In this document: piece after piece, positions 53,506-64,000 of the stretch
Layout of the letters: each line of letters starts with the position of its first letter
Numbering within the stretch: the stretch's first letter is position 1
Assembly: GCA_016871275.1 (NCBI GenBank)
Contig: VFZG01000001.1
Span: forward strand, 106,334-170,333
DNA length: 64,000 nt
Reading direction: 5' to 3'
DNA from: Acidimicrobiia bacterium
Lineage (GTDB): Bacteria > Acidobacteriota > Vicinamibacteria > Vicinamibacterales > UBA2999
Translations under genes and position numbers: made by a program
Notes under the pieces: generated by a model
What the model was told of the DNA's origin: nothing
Seen by the model: only the letters and a program-made list of their open reading frames with translations
Databases searched by the model: none

Positions 53506-54091
53506 TCCCAGCCCGGTAATACGTCGACAAATCGACGGTCAAGGACAGCGGCCCGTTCACTTCGCCTTCCGCCAGCTGCATGTTGTCGATCACCACGAAA
53601 TCCGATCCGGTCTCAATCTCGTAAATGAACTGCCGGATGTCGTCCCAGTCGCCGCTCAGCGCGTAGTTGACGTGCAGCCGCTTGAGCGTCGAATCCTTCA
53701 CGACTTCGTCGGTCGCGGCACCGCTGATGAACGTGACGTCATGCGTCCGCGCCAGCTGCTGTAGCTTGATGTGCAGCACGCGTCGCGCGGTCACGAAATC
53801 CTTCGGCAGCACCTCGGCATAAAAGCGATCGAGATCCTTCCCGGCCTGCGACTGGCCGTCGCGGGTGGCCTCGGCCCGCCGCAACTCCGCCCGCGCCTCA
53901 TTCAGGGCCGCGGTTGACGCGTCGGCCCGCGAGGCACCGGCCTGCACCGACTGCCGCAGCGGCAGCACCACCACCACCAGCACCACGACGTTGAGCGCCA
54001 GCAGCATGCCGGCCGGGATCAACCATCGCCGGTGTTCGGCGATGACCCGCTGCATCGGCACATCGGCGCCGAACGTAAAGAGCGCCCTCAT
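53495..54091 (-). CDS. pilO: Type IV pilus assembly protein PilO-like
   Basis: 198 residues. A membrane helix (LIPAGMLLALNVVVLVVVVLPL), then a coiled coil (ASTAALNEARAELRRAEATRD) and a ferredoxin-like domain (NYALSGDWDDIRQFIYEIETGSDFVVIDNMQL). It pairs with PilN in the alignment complex. It overlaps pilN by 4 bases and pilP by 11. Confidence 0.83.
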   Translation of the reverse strand: MRALFTFGADVPMQRVIAEHRRWLIPAGMLLALNVVVLVVVVLPLRQSVQAGASRADASTAALNEARAELRRAEATRDGQSQAGKDLDRFYAEVLPKDFVTARRVLHIKLQQLARTHDVTFISGAATDEVVKDSTLKRLHVNYALSGDWDDIRQFIYEIETGSDFVVIDNMQLAEGEVNGPLSLTVDLSTYYRAGNAP

Positions 54092-54759
54092 CGCGGCGCC
54101 TCCGGTGTCGTGTTGCCCGACGGACCCTGGGGGACCGCTGGTCTCTTCCCTGCTTCAGACGCCGGCGCGGGCGGAACAGCCTGTCCCGCCGACGCCTCCG
54201 GCGATGGCGGAGCCGTGGGCGAGTAGAAGGCTTCCAGCTCGGACCGCAGGGTGCCGTCCTCCGGACGGTCGGAGCGCGACAGGACGCTGGAAAACACACC
54301 GGTCTTGGCGAGCGCATCCATGAACTCTTCGAGATCTTCGATCCGTCGCGACAGCACCGAAATCTGCACCTGCATGCGCCCTTCCGACGCGCCCGGCGCC
54401 ACGCCGGCGATGCGAACGTCAGGGGGCAGCGTCGCCTGGAACTGGTTGAGCAGTTCGGTCCACGAAAAGGTGCGCCGATCGATCAACGCATTGGCCTCTC
54501 CGGCCGCCAGTTGCACGGCGGTGAGGCGGGCCTGGTCAATCGAACGTCCGATCGTCTGTGCCTGCTCGCGCAGCTGGCGCGCCTGCGCGTCATTTTCGGC
54601 AATCATCTGGCGCGCCGCGCTGTCCTGGGCGCGCAGCCGCAGGACCTCGTAGGCATTGAACAGCATCAGGCCAAGCGTGAGCGCGGTGAGGCTCATCAGT
54701 CCCGCGCGGACGGCGCGATCGTTGTAGAACGGCCGGGTTGACAGGTTGTTGCGCAGCAC
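54088..54759 (-). CDS. pilN: Type IV pilus assembly protein PilN-like
   Basis: 223 residues starting MLRNNLSTRPFYNDR, the cytoplasmic tail that binds PilM. A membrane helix (GLMSLTALTLGLMLFNAYEVL), a coiled coil and a fimbrial assembly domain (FSWTELLNQFQATLPPDVRIAGV, ISVLSRRIEDLEEFMDALAKTGVF) follow. The last 45 residues are Pro/Ala-rich. The 126-base gap to pilM holds a GC-rich hairpin and no gene. Confidence 0.87.
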   Translation of the reverse strand: MLRNNLSTRPFYNDRAVRAGLMSLTALTLGLMLFNAYEVLRLRAQDSAARQMIAENDAQARQLREQAQTIGRSIDQARLTAVQLAAGEANALIDRRTFSWTELLNQFQATLPPDVRIAGVAPGASEGRMQVQISVLSRRIEDLEEFMDALAKTGVFSSVLSRSDRPEDGTLRSELEAFYSPTAPPSPEASAGQAVPPAPASEAGKRPAVPQGPSGNTTPEAPR

Positions 54760-54885
54760 TAGCGGGCCTCCGCCATGAGCCGAACACGACGGCTCGCGCG
54801 GGCAGTATCGCCCTGCCCCGCTCCGCGGGGCGGAACACGTGGCAGGTGTGACGACGTGCGCGCGCGGCCTTCGCCCCTCAGCATG

Positions 54886-55832
54886 TCACGCCGCCTTCCG
54901 ATCCCGCAGCAGCAGTCCGACCAGCGGCGCCAGCTCGTCAAGCAGCTCGGGCGACGCGCCGATGCGATCCGTTAGTGCGGCCGCGCTTCGCGGATCGATT
55001 GCGGCCACGCTCGATCGCAACCGATCCTCGAGGCCGCGTCGCACCTGCTCCGCCCCGCCGGGCAGCCGCGCCGCACCGGCAATCAGCACCTGCGAGAACC
55101 CGAACCCGTGGAGACGATCCTCGTAGTACATCGCCGTCTGGTGCACCATATCGGCCGGCGCGCCCTCCTGGAGCCCGCGGTTCCTGAAGAACAACATCTC
55201 GCGACCGCGAATCACCGCCATGGTCAAGTAGGTGTCGGTGACGTGCACCAGCAGCCAGTCCCCCGTGGGCGCAGCACCGGCCATCACGCCGTTGATGACG
55301 CCGAACGTCGACAGTTCCACGAGGCCGGCGTGCGCACCGGCCATCAGGCAGGCCTGCTCGTACTGATGAATCACGTCGGTGCGCGCCAGGGCAACGACGT
55401 ATTCGGCGCCACCGTCGGCGCCGCGTGCGCCCGGCGAAACACTGACGGCGGCCTGCTCGATCGGAAAGGGCGCGGTCTTGCGAACCTGCCACCGCACGAT
55501 CTCCTGCAGGTCGGCAGGCCGCGCCGGTACGTTCTCCAGCGGCAGCAGCGTCACTCTCGCCACCGTGTCGGGCACCACCAGCGACACGCGTGACGGCCGT
55601 TGGCCGCCGAGTTGCGAGAGCGTGCGGGTGATGGCCTTGGCCACCGCGGGGACATCGCCGATGTTGAGCTCGCCCAGGCCGGGAGTCACCAGGCCGTTGG
55701 GCAGCGGCTCGCTGGCGTGTCCCGCGATCACCGCCTGCGACCCGCGCCACGACAACCGCGCGGCCGCCACGTGGGTGTGGTCTATCTCGACGGCGACGTC
55801 CGGCGCCGGTGTCGTCAACCACTGGCTGAGCA

Positions 55833-55836
<4 letters not shown>
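54886..55836 (-). CDS. pilM: Type IV pilus assembly protein PilM
   Basis: 316 residues of actin-like fold on the cytoplasmic face of the alignment complex. VAVEIDHTHVAAARLSW (phosphate 1), LVVPDTVARVTLLPLENVP, EIVRWQVRKTAPFPIEQAAV and QVLIAGAARLPGGAEQVRRGLE (adenosine region) are typical. ATG 55836 overlaps the pilB stop (ATGATGA), indicating translational coupling. Confidence 0.88.
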
Positions 55837-57487
<1,651 letters not shown>

Positions 57488-57488
<1 letters not shown>

Positions 57489-58699
57489 CACTGATTTCCA
57501 ATCACCGCGGTCAGTTGGAACAACGGCAGATACAGCGCCAGCACGATGCCGGCAATCACCACGCCCATGAAGACCAGCATCGCCGGCTCGATCAGCGCCA
57601 CGAAGCGCGCCACCTCGGTGTCAATTTCCTCGTCGTAGAAATCCGCCAGGCTGTTGAGCATTTCCGTCAGCCCGCCCGTGGACTCGCCGACTTCAATCAT
57701 CTTGATGGCGACGTCGGGCACGGTCTTGCGCTCGAGCAGCGTGCTGGCAAAGCCCTGGCCCTCGCGCACGCGCACCGCGACAATCTCCAGCTCCTGCCCC
57801 ATGTAACGGTTGCCGGTGGAGCGGGCCGCGATCTCCAGCGCATTCACCAGCGGAATGCCGCCGCCGAGCAAGGTGGCCAGCGTGCGTGCCATCTGCGACG
57901 TCGTGAACTTGTGCACGCTCGCGCCGATCACCGGCAGCCGCAGCACCAGGCGATCGAACTGCGCGCCGCGGCCCGGCTGCTTGCGCCAGACATAGCCGCC
58001 GACCAGCCCGGCCCCGATCGCGCCGAGGATGAGGTAGAAGTTCGCGCGGACCACGTCCGAAATCGCGACGATGATCCGCGTCGACAGTGGTAATTGGGAG
58101 CCGAAACTGCTGTAGAAATCGGCGAAGGTCGGTACGACCTTGATCACGATGATGCTGACCAGGACGACCGACAGCAGCACCAGAATGACCGGGTAGATCA
58201 TCGCGGAGATGGTCTTGGAGCGAACGGTGTCGATCGTCTTGGAATAGGCGACGAAGCGGCGCAGCACGGCGTCGAGGTTGCCCGACCGCTCGCCGGCCAT
58301 CAGCGAGGCGGTATAGACGCTGGGAAACAGGTCGTTGTGCGCGCTGAAGGCGTCGGACAGCGCCGTGCCGCTGCGCACCTTTTCGTGCACGTCGTCCAAC
58401 ACCGATTTGAAGACCGGGTTGCTCAGCCGGGACCGGAGAATGTCCAGGGACTGGACCAGCAGCATGCCCGCTTTGAGCAGCGTCGCCAACTCCTGGTTGA
58501 AGACGAGAAACTCGTGGCGGCTGACCTTGCGGCGCTGGCCGCCGACGCTCACCCAGGCGAGCCCGAGCCGCGGCTTGAGTGACAGGACGTGCAGGCCCTT
58601 GTCCTCCAGCTCGCGCCGAAGGGCGGCTTCGCTTTGGGCGACGTAATTGCCCTCGATGACCTCACCCGACGTGGTGCCGAGGCGGCAGCGGAACTCCAT
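57488..58699 (-). CDS. pilC: Type IV pilus/type II secretion inner-membrane platform PilC/GspF
   Basis: 403 residues. Two GspF domains, FNQELATLLKAGMLLVQSLDILR with LMAGERSGNLDAVLRRFV and, in the second, TLATLLGGGIPLVNALEIAA with MIEVGESTGGLTEMLNSLADFYDEEID. Three membrane helices lie after each domain and at the C-terminus. It is the first gene of the minus-strand operon; a perfect -10 TATAAT lies upstream. Confidence 0.95.
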
Positions 58700-58723
58700 C
58701 CCTAAAAGATTGACTCACAGGGG

Positions 58724-58729
58724 ATTATA
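58724..58729 (-). promoter_or_regulatory. -10 box TATAAT of the pil operon
   Basis: On the minus strand TATAAT ends 24 bases before the pilC ATG, giving a leader of about 18 bases. No consensus -35 is visible. It lies between pilC and a GTGAGGGG repeat. Confidence 0.5.
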
Positions 58730-58744
58730 CGATTTGGCCGGCAG

Positions 58745-58812
58745 AAGTGGGAAGTGAGGGGTGAGGGGTGAGAAGAAGTCCTTCTGCCCTCTCACTTCTC
58801 ACTTTTCAGTTC
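58745..58812. repeat. GTGAGGGG/CTCACTTC imperfect inverted repeat
   Basis: GAAGTGGGAAGTGAGGGGTGAG and following on the left faces CCTCTCACTTCTCACTTTTC on the right. It separates the transglycosylase stop from the pil promoter and could terminate the transglycosylase transcript. It is the fourth GTGAGAAG-type island in the window. Confidence 0.65.
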
Positions 58813-58836
58813 CCTTTGGACGCCCGCCGGCCGGCG

Positions 58837-59547
58837 CTAGTTGGCGGAGACCGAGCCGACCTTGCGGAGGATGCTCCGGACGTAGTTCTGGGTCTCGGGG
58901 TACGGCGGCAGGCCCCCGTAGCGCTTGATGGTGCCCGCTCCAGCGTTGTAGGCGGCCAGGGCCGTGGGAAGGTCGAGCCGGCTCATCAGATATTTCAGGT
59001 GCCGGATGCCGGCCTCAAGATTCGACTTCGGATCGTACGAGTTGCTGACGCCGTAGTGACGTGCGGTCGCCGGCATGAGCTGCATCAGGCCCTTCGCACC
59101 CTTCTTCGAACGGGCGCGCGGCTGGTAGTTTGACTCCTGCTCGATCACGGCGTGCACGAGCCGCACGTCCATGTGGTGAGCGGCGGCAACCGATGAGATG
59201 AGCGCGGCAAACGGACGCGCCGCCAGCGCGGCATCGGAAATCCGCAAGCCGGTATCCGGGAGCGGGATGCGTCGCGCTGACTCGCCCTCGGCACCATCGG
59301 CTTGCGGAGCCGGCACGGACGCCGGCTCGGGATACGGCACTTCGTCGGGATCGACTCTCACGATGATCGACGCCGGGAAGGTCACCTCCCCGCCCTCCCG
59401 CATCCGCACCACCGCGTTCTCACCGTGAACCACGTACGATTTCACCGACATCGTACGGCCGTTCTTGAAGACGACGATGTCGGCCCTCGCGTCGGAGGCG
59501 GCCACCACGAGGGCGGCGCACGCGAACGCGAGAGTGCTGGTCCGCAT
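58837..59547 (-). CDS. Lytic transglycosylase (SLT domain), exported
   Basis: 236 residues with a signal peptide (ending near DARA). A small beta region (IVVFKNGRTMSVKSYVVHGENAVVRMREGGEVTFP) is followed by the SLT domain: catalytic Glu138 in VIEQESNYQPRARS, then KGAKGLMQLMPATARHYGV and LAAYNAGAGTIKRYGG. It cuts peptidoglycan to make anhydro-MurNAc ends, possibly to open the wall for the adjacent secretion machine. It starts 2 bases after the lipoprotein stop. Confidence 0.93.
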   Translation of the reverse strand: MRTSTLAFACAALVVAASDARADIVVFKNGRTMSVKSYVVHGENAVVRMREGGEVTFPASIIVRVDPDEVPYPEPASVPAPQADGAEGESARRIPLPDTGLRISDAALAARPFAALISSVAAAHHMDVRLVHAVIEQESNYQPRARSKKGAKGLMQLMPATARHYGVSNSYDPKSNLEAGIRHLKYLMSRLDLPTALAAYNAGAGTIKRYGGLPPYPETQNYVRSILRKVGSVSAN

Positions 59548-59549
59548 GG

Positions 59550-60449
59550 CTATTGAATGAATACGTGGAAGAAGCGGGCACCCAGCTCGCGGGGATCGCC
59601 GCTCTTCATCGACTGATCGAGCGCGGGCACGAAGGACTTGTCCACGGTGAACTTCAGCTCCACCATGTCCGCGGTGCCCAGCTGCGCCGCCGTGATCGGA
59701 TACTTCAGCACGGGCGGATTGCCGATGCTCGCGCTCAGGGGAATCGTGGCGAGCACCTGCTCACCCGACATGACGGCTACCTGCTGAGCGGCGCTCGGGC
59801 CCGTGGCCGGATTGTCCGCCTGCACGACCAATGTCACGTCGCGTCTGGGATTGCGGAACGCGATGGTGGCATCTTTCTTGGTCCACTGCCATTCGGTGCG
59901 GGAGGAGTTCTCGGTCACGACTTCCGCCGGGTGCCAGCCGTCCTTGAAAATCACGAAGATGTTCTCCGTCTGCGGCAGGAGCTCGAAGTCCACGACCTTG
60001 TACGAGCGATCGCCGCGGTCTTCGTTGGAGAACTTGACGCGCTCGTTGGTAGAGGGCGCATACATCCCCGCCGCGACCTTGGCCGCGCCGACGTACGGAT
60101 AAATCGGAATGAACATCGGCCGGGTGTATTCGACGACTTCGCCCGGCTTCCAGTCGGCTGTGGGCTTGGGGGGGTCGTGATCGTCGTTCCACATCATCTC
60201 TTCATCGGCATCCAGGAAGTGCACGAACACCTTGCGCTGGCCGAGGTTGGGCGCGCTTTGATCGAGCTGGAACCGGTAGGTGACATCGACGGGGCTGCCG
60301 AGCGCGACCTTCGGGCGCGACAGCGTTACCTGCATGGACGCGACGGGAGGCGTGGTGTCTTCCGCCTCGCCACAGCCGGCCAGTGTCACGGTCAGGCCCG
60401 CCAGTGCACAGGCCGCCACAAATCCTCTCGAAATCACTCTCCGTTGCAT
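59550..60449 (-). CDS. Predicted lipoprotein of unknown function
   Basis: 299 residues. The signal peptide ends in lipobox LAGC. The body is beta-rich, with VASMQVTLSRPKVALGSPVDVTYRFQLDQ, KVFVHFLDADEEMMWNDDHDPP, PGEVVEYTRPMFIPIYPYVG and FIFKDGWHP-like phrases; I do not recognise a named domain. The end contains an acidic-hydrophobic segment FTVDKSFVPALDQSM. It is cotranscribed with the transglycosylase and divergent from the shell protein gene. ATG 60449 directly precedes the signal. Confidence 0.75.
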   Translation of the reverse strand: MQRRVISRGFVAACALAGLTVTLAGCGEAEDTTPPVASMQVTLSRPKVALGSPVDVTYRFQLDQSAPNLGQRKVFVHFLDADEEMMWNDDHDPPKPTADWKPGEVVEYTRPMFIPIYPYVGAAKVAAGMYAPSTNERVKFSNEDRGDRSYKVVDFELLPQTENIFVIFKDGWHPAEVVTENSSRTEWQWTKKDATIAFRNPRRDVTLVVQADNPATGPSAAQQVAVMSGEQVLATIPLSASIGNPPVLKYPITAAQLGTADMVELKFTVDKSFVPALDQSMKSGDPRELGARFFHVFIQ

Positions 60450-60483
60450 AGGGTGACGAACAAGAATATCATGCAGACCGCCC

Positions 60484-60765
60484 ATGGACACAGTGCGCGA
60501 CGCGTTAGGCATGGTTGAGACGAAGGGCTTCATCGGCTCGGTAGAGGCGGCTGATGCCATGGTCAAGGCCGCAAATGTGCTGCTGGTCGGCACCGAGTAC
60601 ATCGGGGCCGGATTGGTGACCGTGCTGGTGCGCGGCGACGTGGGCGCCGTGAAGGCGTCCACCGACGCCGGCGCCGCGGCCGCCCGGCGAGTGGGCGAGC
60701 TCGTCTCGGTGCACGTCATCCCTCGACCGCACGCCGAAGTGGAACGGATTCTTCCCAAGGCGTGA
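60484..60765 (+). CDS. Bacterial microcompartment shell protein, BMC-H type
   Basis: 93 residues of a single BMC domain of the CcmK/PduA/EutM family. [41 protein letters not shown] and [18 protein letters not shown] are nearly canonical. It forms hexamers that tile the shell. The pore loop reads GAG (41-43) where GSG is common, which would make the pore a little less polar. The aldehyde dehydrogenase gene follows 42 bases downstream. Other shell genes are not in the window. Confidence 0.95.
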   Translation: MDTVRDALGMVETKGFIGSVEAADAMVKAANVLLVGTEYIGAGLVTVLVRGDVGAVKASTDAGAAAARRVGELVSVHVIPRPHAEVERILPKA

Positions 60766-60807
60766 TGTATGGCTGCCGCAGCCTTCGCGTAGGCGGGAGG
60801 CCCTGAG

Positions 60808-62556
60808 TTGGCCAACCTAGCCGCCACCTCCCCGCAATCCGACAAAGACCTCGCCTCGATTGCCGAGGCGCGCCTCCTGGCTCGACGGGCCAAGGCGGCG
60901 CAGGCGCTGCTGGCCGAATTCTCGCAGGCGCAGGTTGACGCGATCGTCGATGCCATGGCCGCCGCCGTCACACCGCACGCAGAAGCGCTGGCGCGGCTTG
61001 CCGTCGAGGAGACCGGCTTCGGCGTGGTGTCCGACAAGATCCAGAAAAACCTGTTCGGGTCGAAGCAGGTCTACGAATTCATTCGGCCGATGAAGACGGT
61101 CGGCGTGATCAACCGCATCGAGGATCGCAAGATCATCGAAATCGCCGAGCCCTTCGGCGTGGTCGCGGCGATCATTCCGTCCACCAACCCGACATCGACC
61201 GCAATCTACAAGATTCTCATCTCGATCAAGTCGCGCTGCGCGGTCGTGATGACGCCGCACCCGTCAGCGGCGCGGTGCATCATGCGCACCGCCGACATCA
61301 TGTACGAGGCCGGCCGCACCGCCGGTTTGCCGGATGGCGCGATCGGTTGGATGACCACCGTGACGCTCGAAGGCACCCAGGAGCTGATGAAGGCGCGCGA
61401 AGTGTCGGTGATCCTCGCCACCGGCGGCATGGGCCTCGTGCGCGCCGCCTACAGTGCCGGGAAGCCGGCCTATGGCGTCGGCCCGGGTAACGCGCCGTGC
61501 TACATCGAGTCCAGCGCCGACGTCCGCAAGGCCGCAAACGACATCCTGATCGGCAAGTCCTTCGATAACGGCGTGCTGTGTTCGGCGCCGAACTCGGTCG
61601 TCGTCGACCAGGCCATCGATGCCGACGCCCGCCGGCAGTTCATCGATCAGGGCGGCTACTTCCTCTCTGCCACCGAGGCGGACACGCTGGCGAAGCACCT
61701 GGTGACGCCGCAACGGCTGCCGAACCCGGCCCTGGTCGGCAAATCGGCTGCCTACATCGCCACGCAGATCGGCATGACCGTTCCACCGGGCACGCGTGCG
61801 CTGATCGCCGAGCTGAACGGCGTGGGACGCGACTTTCCGCTGTCGATCGAAAAGCTCTGCCCGGTGCTCTCGTATTACGTCGTCAAGGACTGGCGCGAAG
61901 GCTGCGAGCGCTGCAAGCAGATTCTCCGCTACGGGGGCATGGGCCACACCATGTCGATTCACTCGCAGAACGACGCGGTGATCCTGGAGTTCGGCCTCCA
62001 CAAGCCGGCGTACCGCATTTGCGTCAACACGCCGAGCACACTCGGCGCCATCGGATTCACGACCGGACTGGAGCCGGCCATGACCCTGGGATGCGGCGGC
62101 TTTGGCGGCAACATCACGTCCGACAACATCTCGCCAAAGCACTTGCTCAACATCAAGCGGGTGGCCTACGAGATACGGCCGGTTCCACGGGTCCCGGAGC
62201 GTCCCAACGTTCCAAAGGCATCGTTTGAACTGGCAGACCCAACGCTTCCGGTGGCTGTGGCGCTGCCAAAGGCTCCGGTGAAACCCCAGCCGGATGGCAT
62301 CACGGCGGATAGCCTTACGCACCGAATCGACCAGTTCTTGTCGACCCGCGGACTGGCGCCGGCGTCTCCGGCCCGACCAGCCGCACCAGCCGAATCCGCC
62401 CAGCCAGAGAAATTCGTCTGTGAAGAAGACGTGCGCCTGGCCGTGAAAGACGGCCGAAAACTGCTCATCGGCGAGAAAACGATCGTGACCCCGGCCGCGC
62501 GAGACGCCGGAGACGCAGCAAAGGTCTTCGAATACGCGGGCTGGCTGCAGCCGTAA
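60808..62556 (+). CDS. Acylating-type aldehyde dehydrogenase of a microcompartment, with C-terminal extension
   Basis: 582 residues. The core (about 20-465) follows the EutE/PduP/SauS group: [23 protein letters not shown] and the catalytic Cys258 in [13 protein letters not shown]. Such enzymes turn an aldehyde into an acyl-CoA with NAD. After a Pro/Ala-rich linker (about 475-530) comes a small module, [20 protein letters not shown] then [18 protein letters not shown], which may direct packing into the shell. The TTG start is supported by GGGAGG at 60795-60800. The natural substrate is unknown. Confidence 0.9.
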   Translation: MANLAATSPQSDKDLASIAEARLLARRAKAAQALLAEFSQAQVDAIVDAMAAAVTPHAEALARLAVEETGFGVVSDKIQKNLFGSKQVYEFIRPMKTVGVINRIEDRKIIEIAEPFGVVAAIIPSTNPTSTAIYKILISIKSRCAVVMTPHPSAARCIMRTADIMYEAGRTAGLPDGAIGWMTTVTLEGTQELMKAREVSVILATGGMGLVRAAYSAGKPAYGVGPGNAPCYIESSADVRKAANDILIGKSFDNGVLCSAPNSVVVDQAIDADARRQFIDQGGYFLSATEADTLAKHLVTPQRLPNPALVGKSAAYIATQIGMTVPPGTRALIAELNGVGRDFPLSIEKLCPVLSYYVVKDWREGCERCKQILRYGGMGHTMSIHSQNDAVILEFGLHKPAYRICVNTPSTLGAIGFTTGLEPAMTLGCGGFGGNITSDNISPKHLLNIKRVAYEIRPVPRVPERPNVPKASFELADPTLPVAVALPKAPVKPQPDGITADSLTHRIDQFLSTRGLAPASPARPAAPAESAQPEKFVCEEDVRLAVKDGRKLLIGEKTIVTPAARDAGDAAKVFEYAGWLQP

Positions 62557-62575
62557 ACACCTGAGCCATAACAGG

Positions 62576-62605
62576 TTGACCACGAAAACGACGGCGTGCT
62601 ACCCT
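62576..62605 (+). promoter_or_regulatory. Probable promoter of the MltD-like gene
   Basis: -35 TTGACC (62576-62581) and -10 TACCCT (62600-62605) are 18 bases apart. The start would be near 62612, with a leader of about 44 bases. Confidence 0.4.
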
Positions 62606-62655
62606 GCCTGCGGTTTCTTGGCCGGCGCAAAGACAACCTGGACCCATAGGTATAA

Positions 62656-64000
62656 ATGCCCAGCAAGATCTACCTCCACCTTCTGCCGGCGATTACCGCC
62701 GTCGCGATTGCGGGATGCGTGTCGCGTCCGGCGACCCAAGCGGTCACGATCGTCCCGCAGACACCCGCACCAGTTGCAGCACCTGCACCAGTTCCTGAAC
62801 CTGCTCCCGACCCCGTTGCCATCCTGATTGCCACGTCGGACCGCCACTTCGAGGCGGGTCAGCATGAATTGGCGCTCGGCCATCTCGAGCGCGCAAAGAC
62901 CGAGTTCGATCGATCGCTCGATACGCTGCTCAAATCGACAGACGGCGCGCGGGGGAACGCTCGGCTGCGCGAGCACTTCGAGCGGCTGGTCGATCGAATC
63001 AGCGTCCTCGAACAGGCGGCCCTGAGGACCGGCGACGGATTCTCGGAGACCAGGTCCGAGCCTGCGGCCATCGACGCGCTGCTGGCGATCGAGACGATTG
63101 AATCAACGACCCCCAAGCTGGCGACGGCCGAGACCGTCCAGGCCGACCTCGAAGCCACGGCGCACGACATTCCGATCCCAACCAACGATCGCGTGCTGCG
63201 ATACGTGGAGCTCTTTCAGGGGCGCCTGCGTGAATTCCTGGCCGAGGGTCTGTCGCGGGGCGCGCAGTATCTGCCGATGATTCAGGCCACCTTCCGCGCC
63301 GAAGGCCTGCCGCTGGATCTGGCCTACATCCCGCTGATCGAGAGCGCCTTCAAGCCAACCGCGCTCTCGAGGGCCAAGGCTCGCGGCGTGTGGCAGTTCA
63401 TGCGCGGCACCGCGCTCGAAAACGGCTTGACGGCGGATTGGTACGTCGATGAGCGGGCCGATCCGGTGAAGGCCACGCAGGCCGCCGCGCGGTACCTGAA
63501 GACGCTGCACGGCATGTTCGAAGAGTGGCACCTCGCCATGGCGTCGTACAACGGTGGGCACGGACGCGTCAAGCGGGCTATGACGCGGAGCCGGAAGAAC
63601 GATTTCTGGTCGTTGACGGCGACGACGCGGTACTTGCCTCGCGAAACCCGCGAATACGTGCCGATGATCCTGGCGGCCATCATCATCGCGAAGAACCCGG
63701 ACCAGTACGGCTTCGATATCGTGCCGATGACCGCACCGGCCACGGAGACCGTGGTCGTGCCACCGGCGCTCGACCTGCGCCGCGTCGCCGAGTGGGCCAG
63801 CGTGCCGATGGACGACATCCAGACGCTCAATCCCGAGTTCCGCCGCTGGACCACGCCGATCAAGGCCGGCGAATACACCATCAAGGTGCCGCTCGGCACC
63901 GGCGACAAGGTCCGTGAAGGCCTGGCCGCTGCCGGCCCATCGCAGCTCAACGCCATGCAGACGCATACCGTCAAGCGCGGCGAGACCCTGACCACGATCG
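62656..64000 (+). CDS. Membrane-bound lytic transglycosylase D-like protein, cut by window edge
   Basis: The frame is open from ATG 62656 to the window edge (448 codons). The lipoprotein signal ends in AIAGC, then a Pro-rich stretch and a helical region lead to the SLT domain: Glu229 in IPLIESAFKPTALS, then KARGVWQFMRGTALENGL and MASYNGGHGRVKRAM. VPMILAAIIIAKNPDQYGF is typical of MltD. A LysM-like repeat (QTHTVKRGETLTTI) begins at the edge. It degrades peptidoglycan at the outer membrane. Confidence 0.92.
   Translation, partial: MPSKIYLHLLPAITAVAIAGCVSRPATQAVTIVPQTPAPVAAPAPVPEPAPDPVAILIATSDRHFEAGQHELALGHLERAKTEFDRSLDTLLKSTDGARGNARLREHFERLVDRISVLEQAALRTGDGFSETRSEPAAIDALLAIETIESTTPKLATAETVQADLEATAHDIPIPTNDRVLRYVELFQGRLREFLAEGLSRGAQYLPMIQATFRAEGLPLDLAYIPLIESAFKPTALSRAKARGVWQFMRGTALENGLTADWYVDERADPVKATQAAARYLKTLHGMFEEWHLAMASYNGGHGRVKRAMTRSRKNDFWSLTATTRYLPRETREYVPMILAAIIIAKNPDQYGFDIVPMTAPATETVVVPPALDLRRVAEWASVPMDDIQTLNPEFRRWTTPIKAGEYTIKVPLGTGDKVREGLAAAGPSQLNAMQTHTVKRGETLTTI

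Overview
The window is a 64 kb piece of a high-GC, Gram-negative bacterial chromosome with a double membrane: LPS export, Tol-Pal, a secretin and lipoproteins are all present. The combination of rpoN, hprK, rapZ and a mannose-type EIIA/HPr/EI set, a bifunctional nuclease next to parAB, a secretin carrying a cohesin-like domain and a microcompartment shell/aldehyde dehydrogenase pair suggests an acidobacterium, probably of the Vicinamibacteria. That placement is inference from gene content, not a database result. No rRNA, tRNA, CRISPR array, insertion sequence or prophage was seen. No gene-free stretch exceeds about 200 bases.

Layout. 1-4.3 kb: a truncated membrane sensor protein, an unknown membrane protein, an aminotransferase remnant and a PQQ-propeller protein. 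4.3-12.2 kb: housekeeping genes guaA, dnaE, accA and recJ on the + strand, then a decayed phytanoyl-CoA dioxygenase gene. 13-22 kb: a tight + strand series with a fused LptC/LptA-type protein, lptB, rpoN, hprK, rapZ, EIIA, HPr, EI and a cupin; it links LPS export to a PTS that looks regulatory because no EIIB or EIIC is present. 22-27.7 kb, minus strand: tolQ-tolR-tolA-tolB-pal-cpoB, then ssb. 27.8-33.2 kb: recN, miaB, a bifunctional nuclease, parA and parB. Just after parB lies a 28-bp sequence that matches the layout of a chromosomal dif site. 33.3-40.6 kb: a GH57 enzyme, a one-gene LptF-LptG fusion, a PHP-domain protein and a XerD-type recombinase. 40.7-47.1 kb: amino-sugar and cell-wall salvage genes murQ, nagB and nagK with a GHL10 hydrolase, a sodium:solute symporter and a serine hydrolase. 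47-58.7 kb, mostly minus strand: a type IV pilus/type II secretion-like operon (pilC, pilB, pilMNOP, secretin, pseudopilins). 58.8-64 kb: two lytic transglycosylases, a lipoprotein, and between them a BMC-H shell protein with an acylating-type aldehyde dehydrogenase.

Two observations stand out. First, the dif-like site beside parAB and 6.5 kb from a xer gene is an unusual meeting of origin-type and terminus-type segregation functions. Second, many gene junctions carry small islands of short degenerate repeats or hairpins. The repeat unit differs from junction to junction, although a GTGAGAAGTGAGAA-like unit recurs at four places. Some islands have been read into as protein ends (EIIA, RecN, the GHL10 hydrolase) or as false N-termini (RecJ, TolA). 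Several genes also have a -10 box only a few bases before the start codon, which suggests short-leader or leaderless mRNAs.
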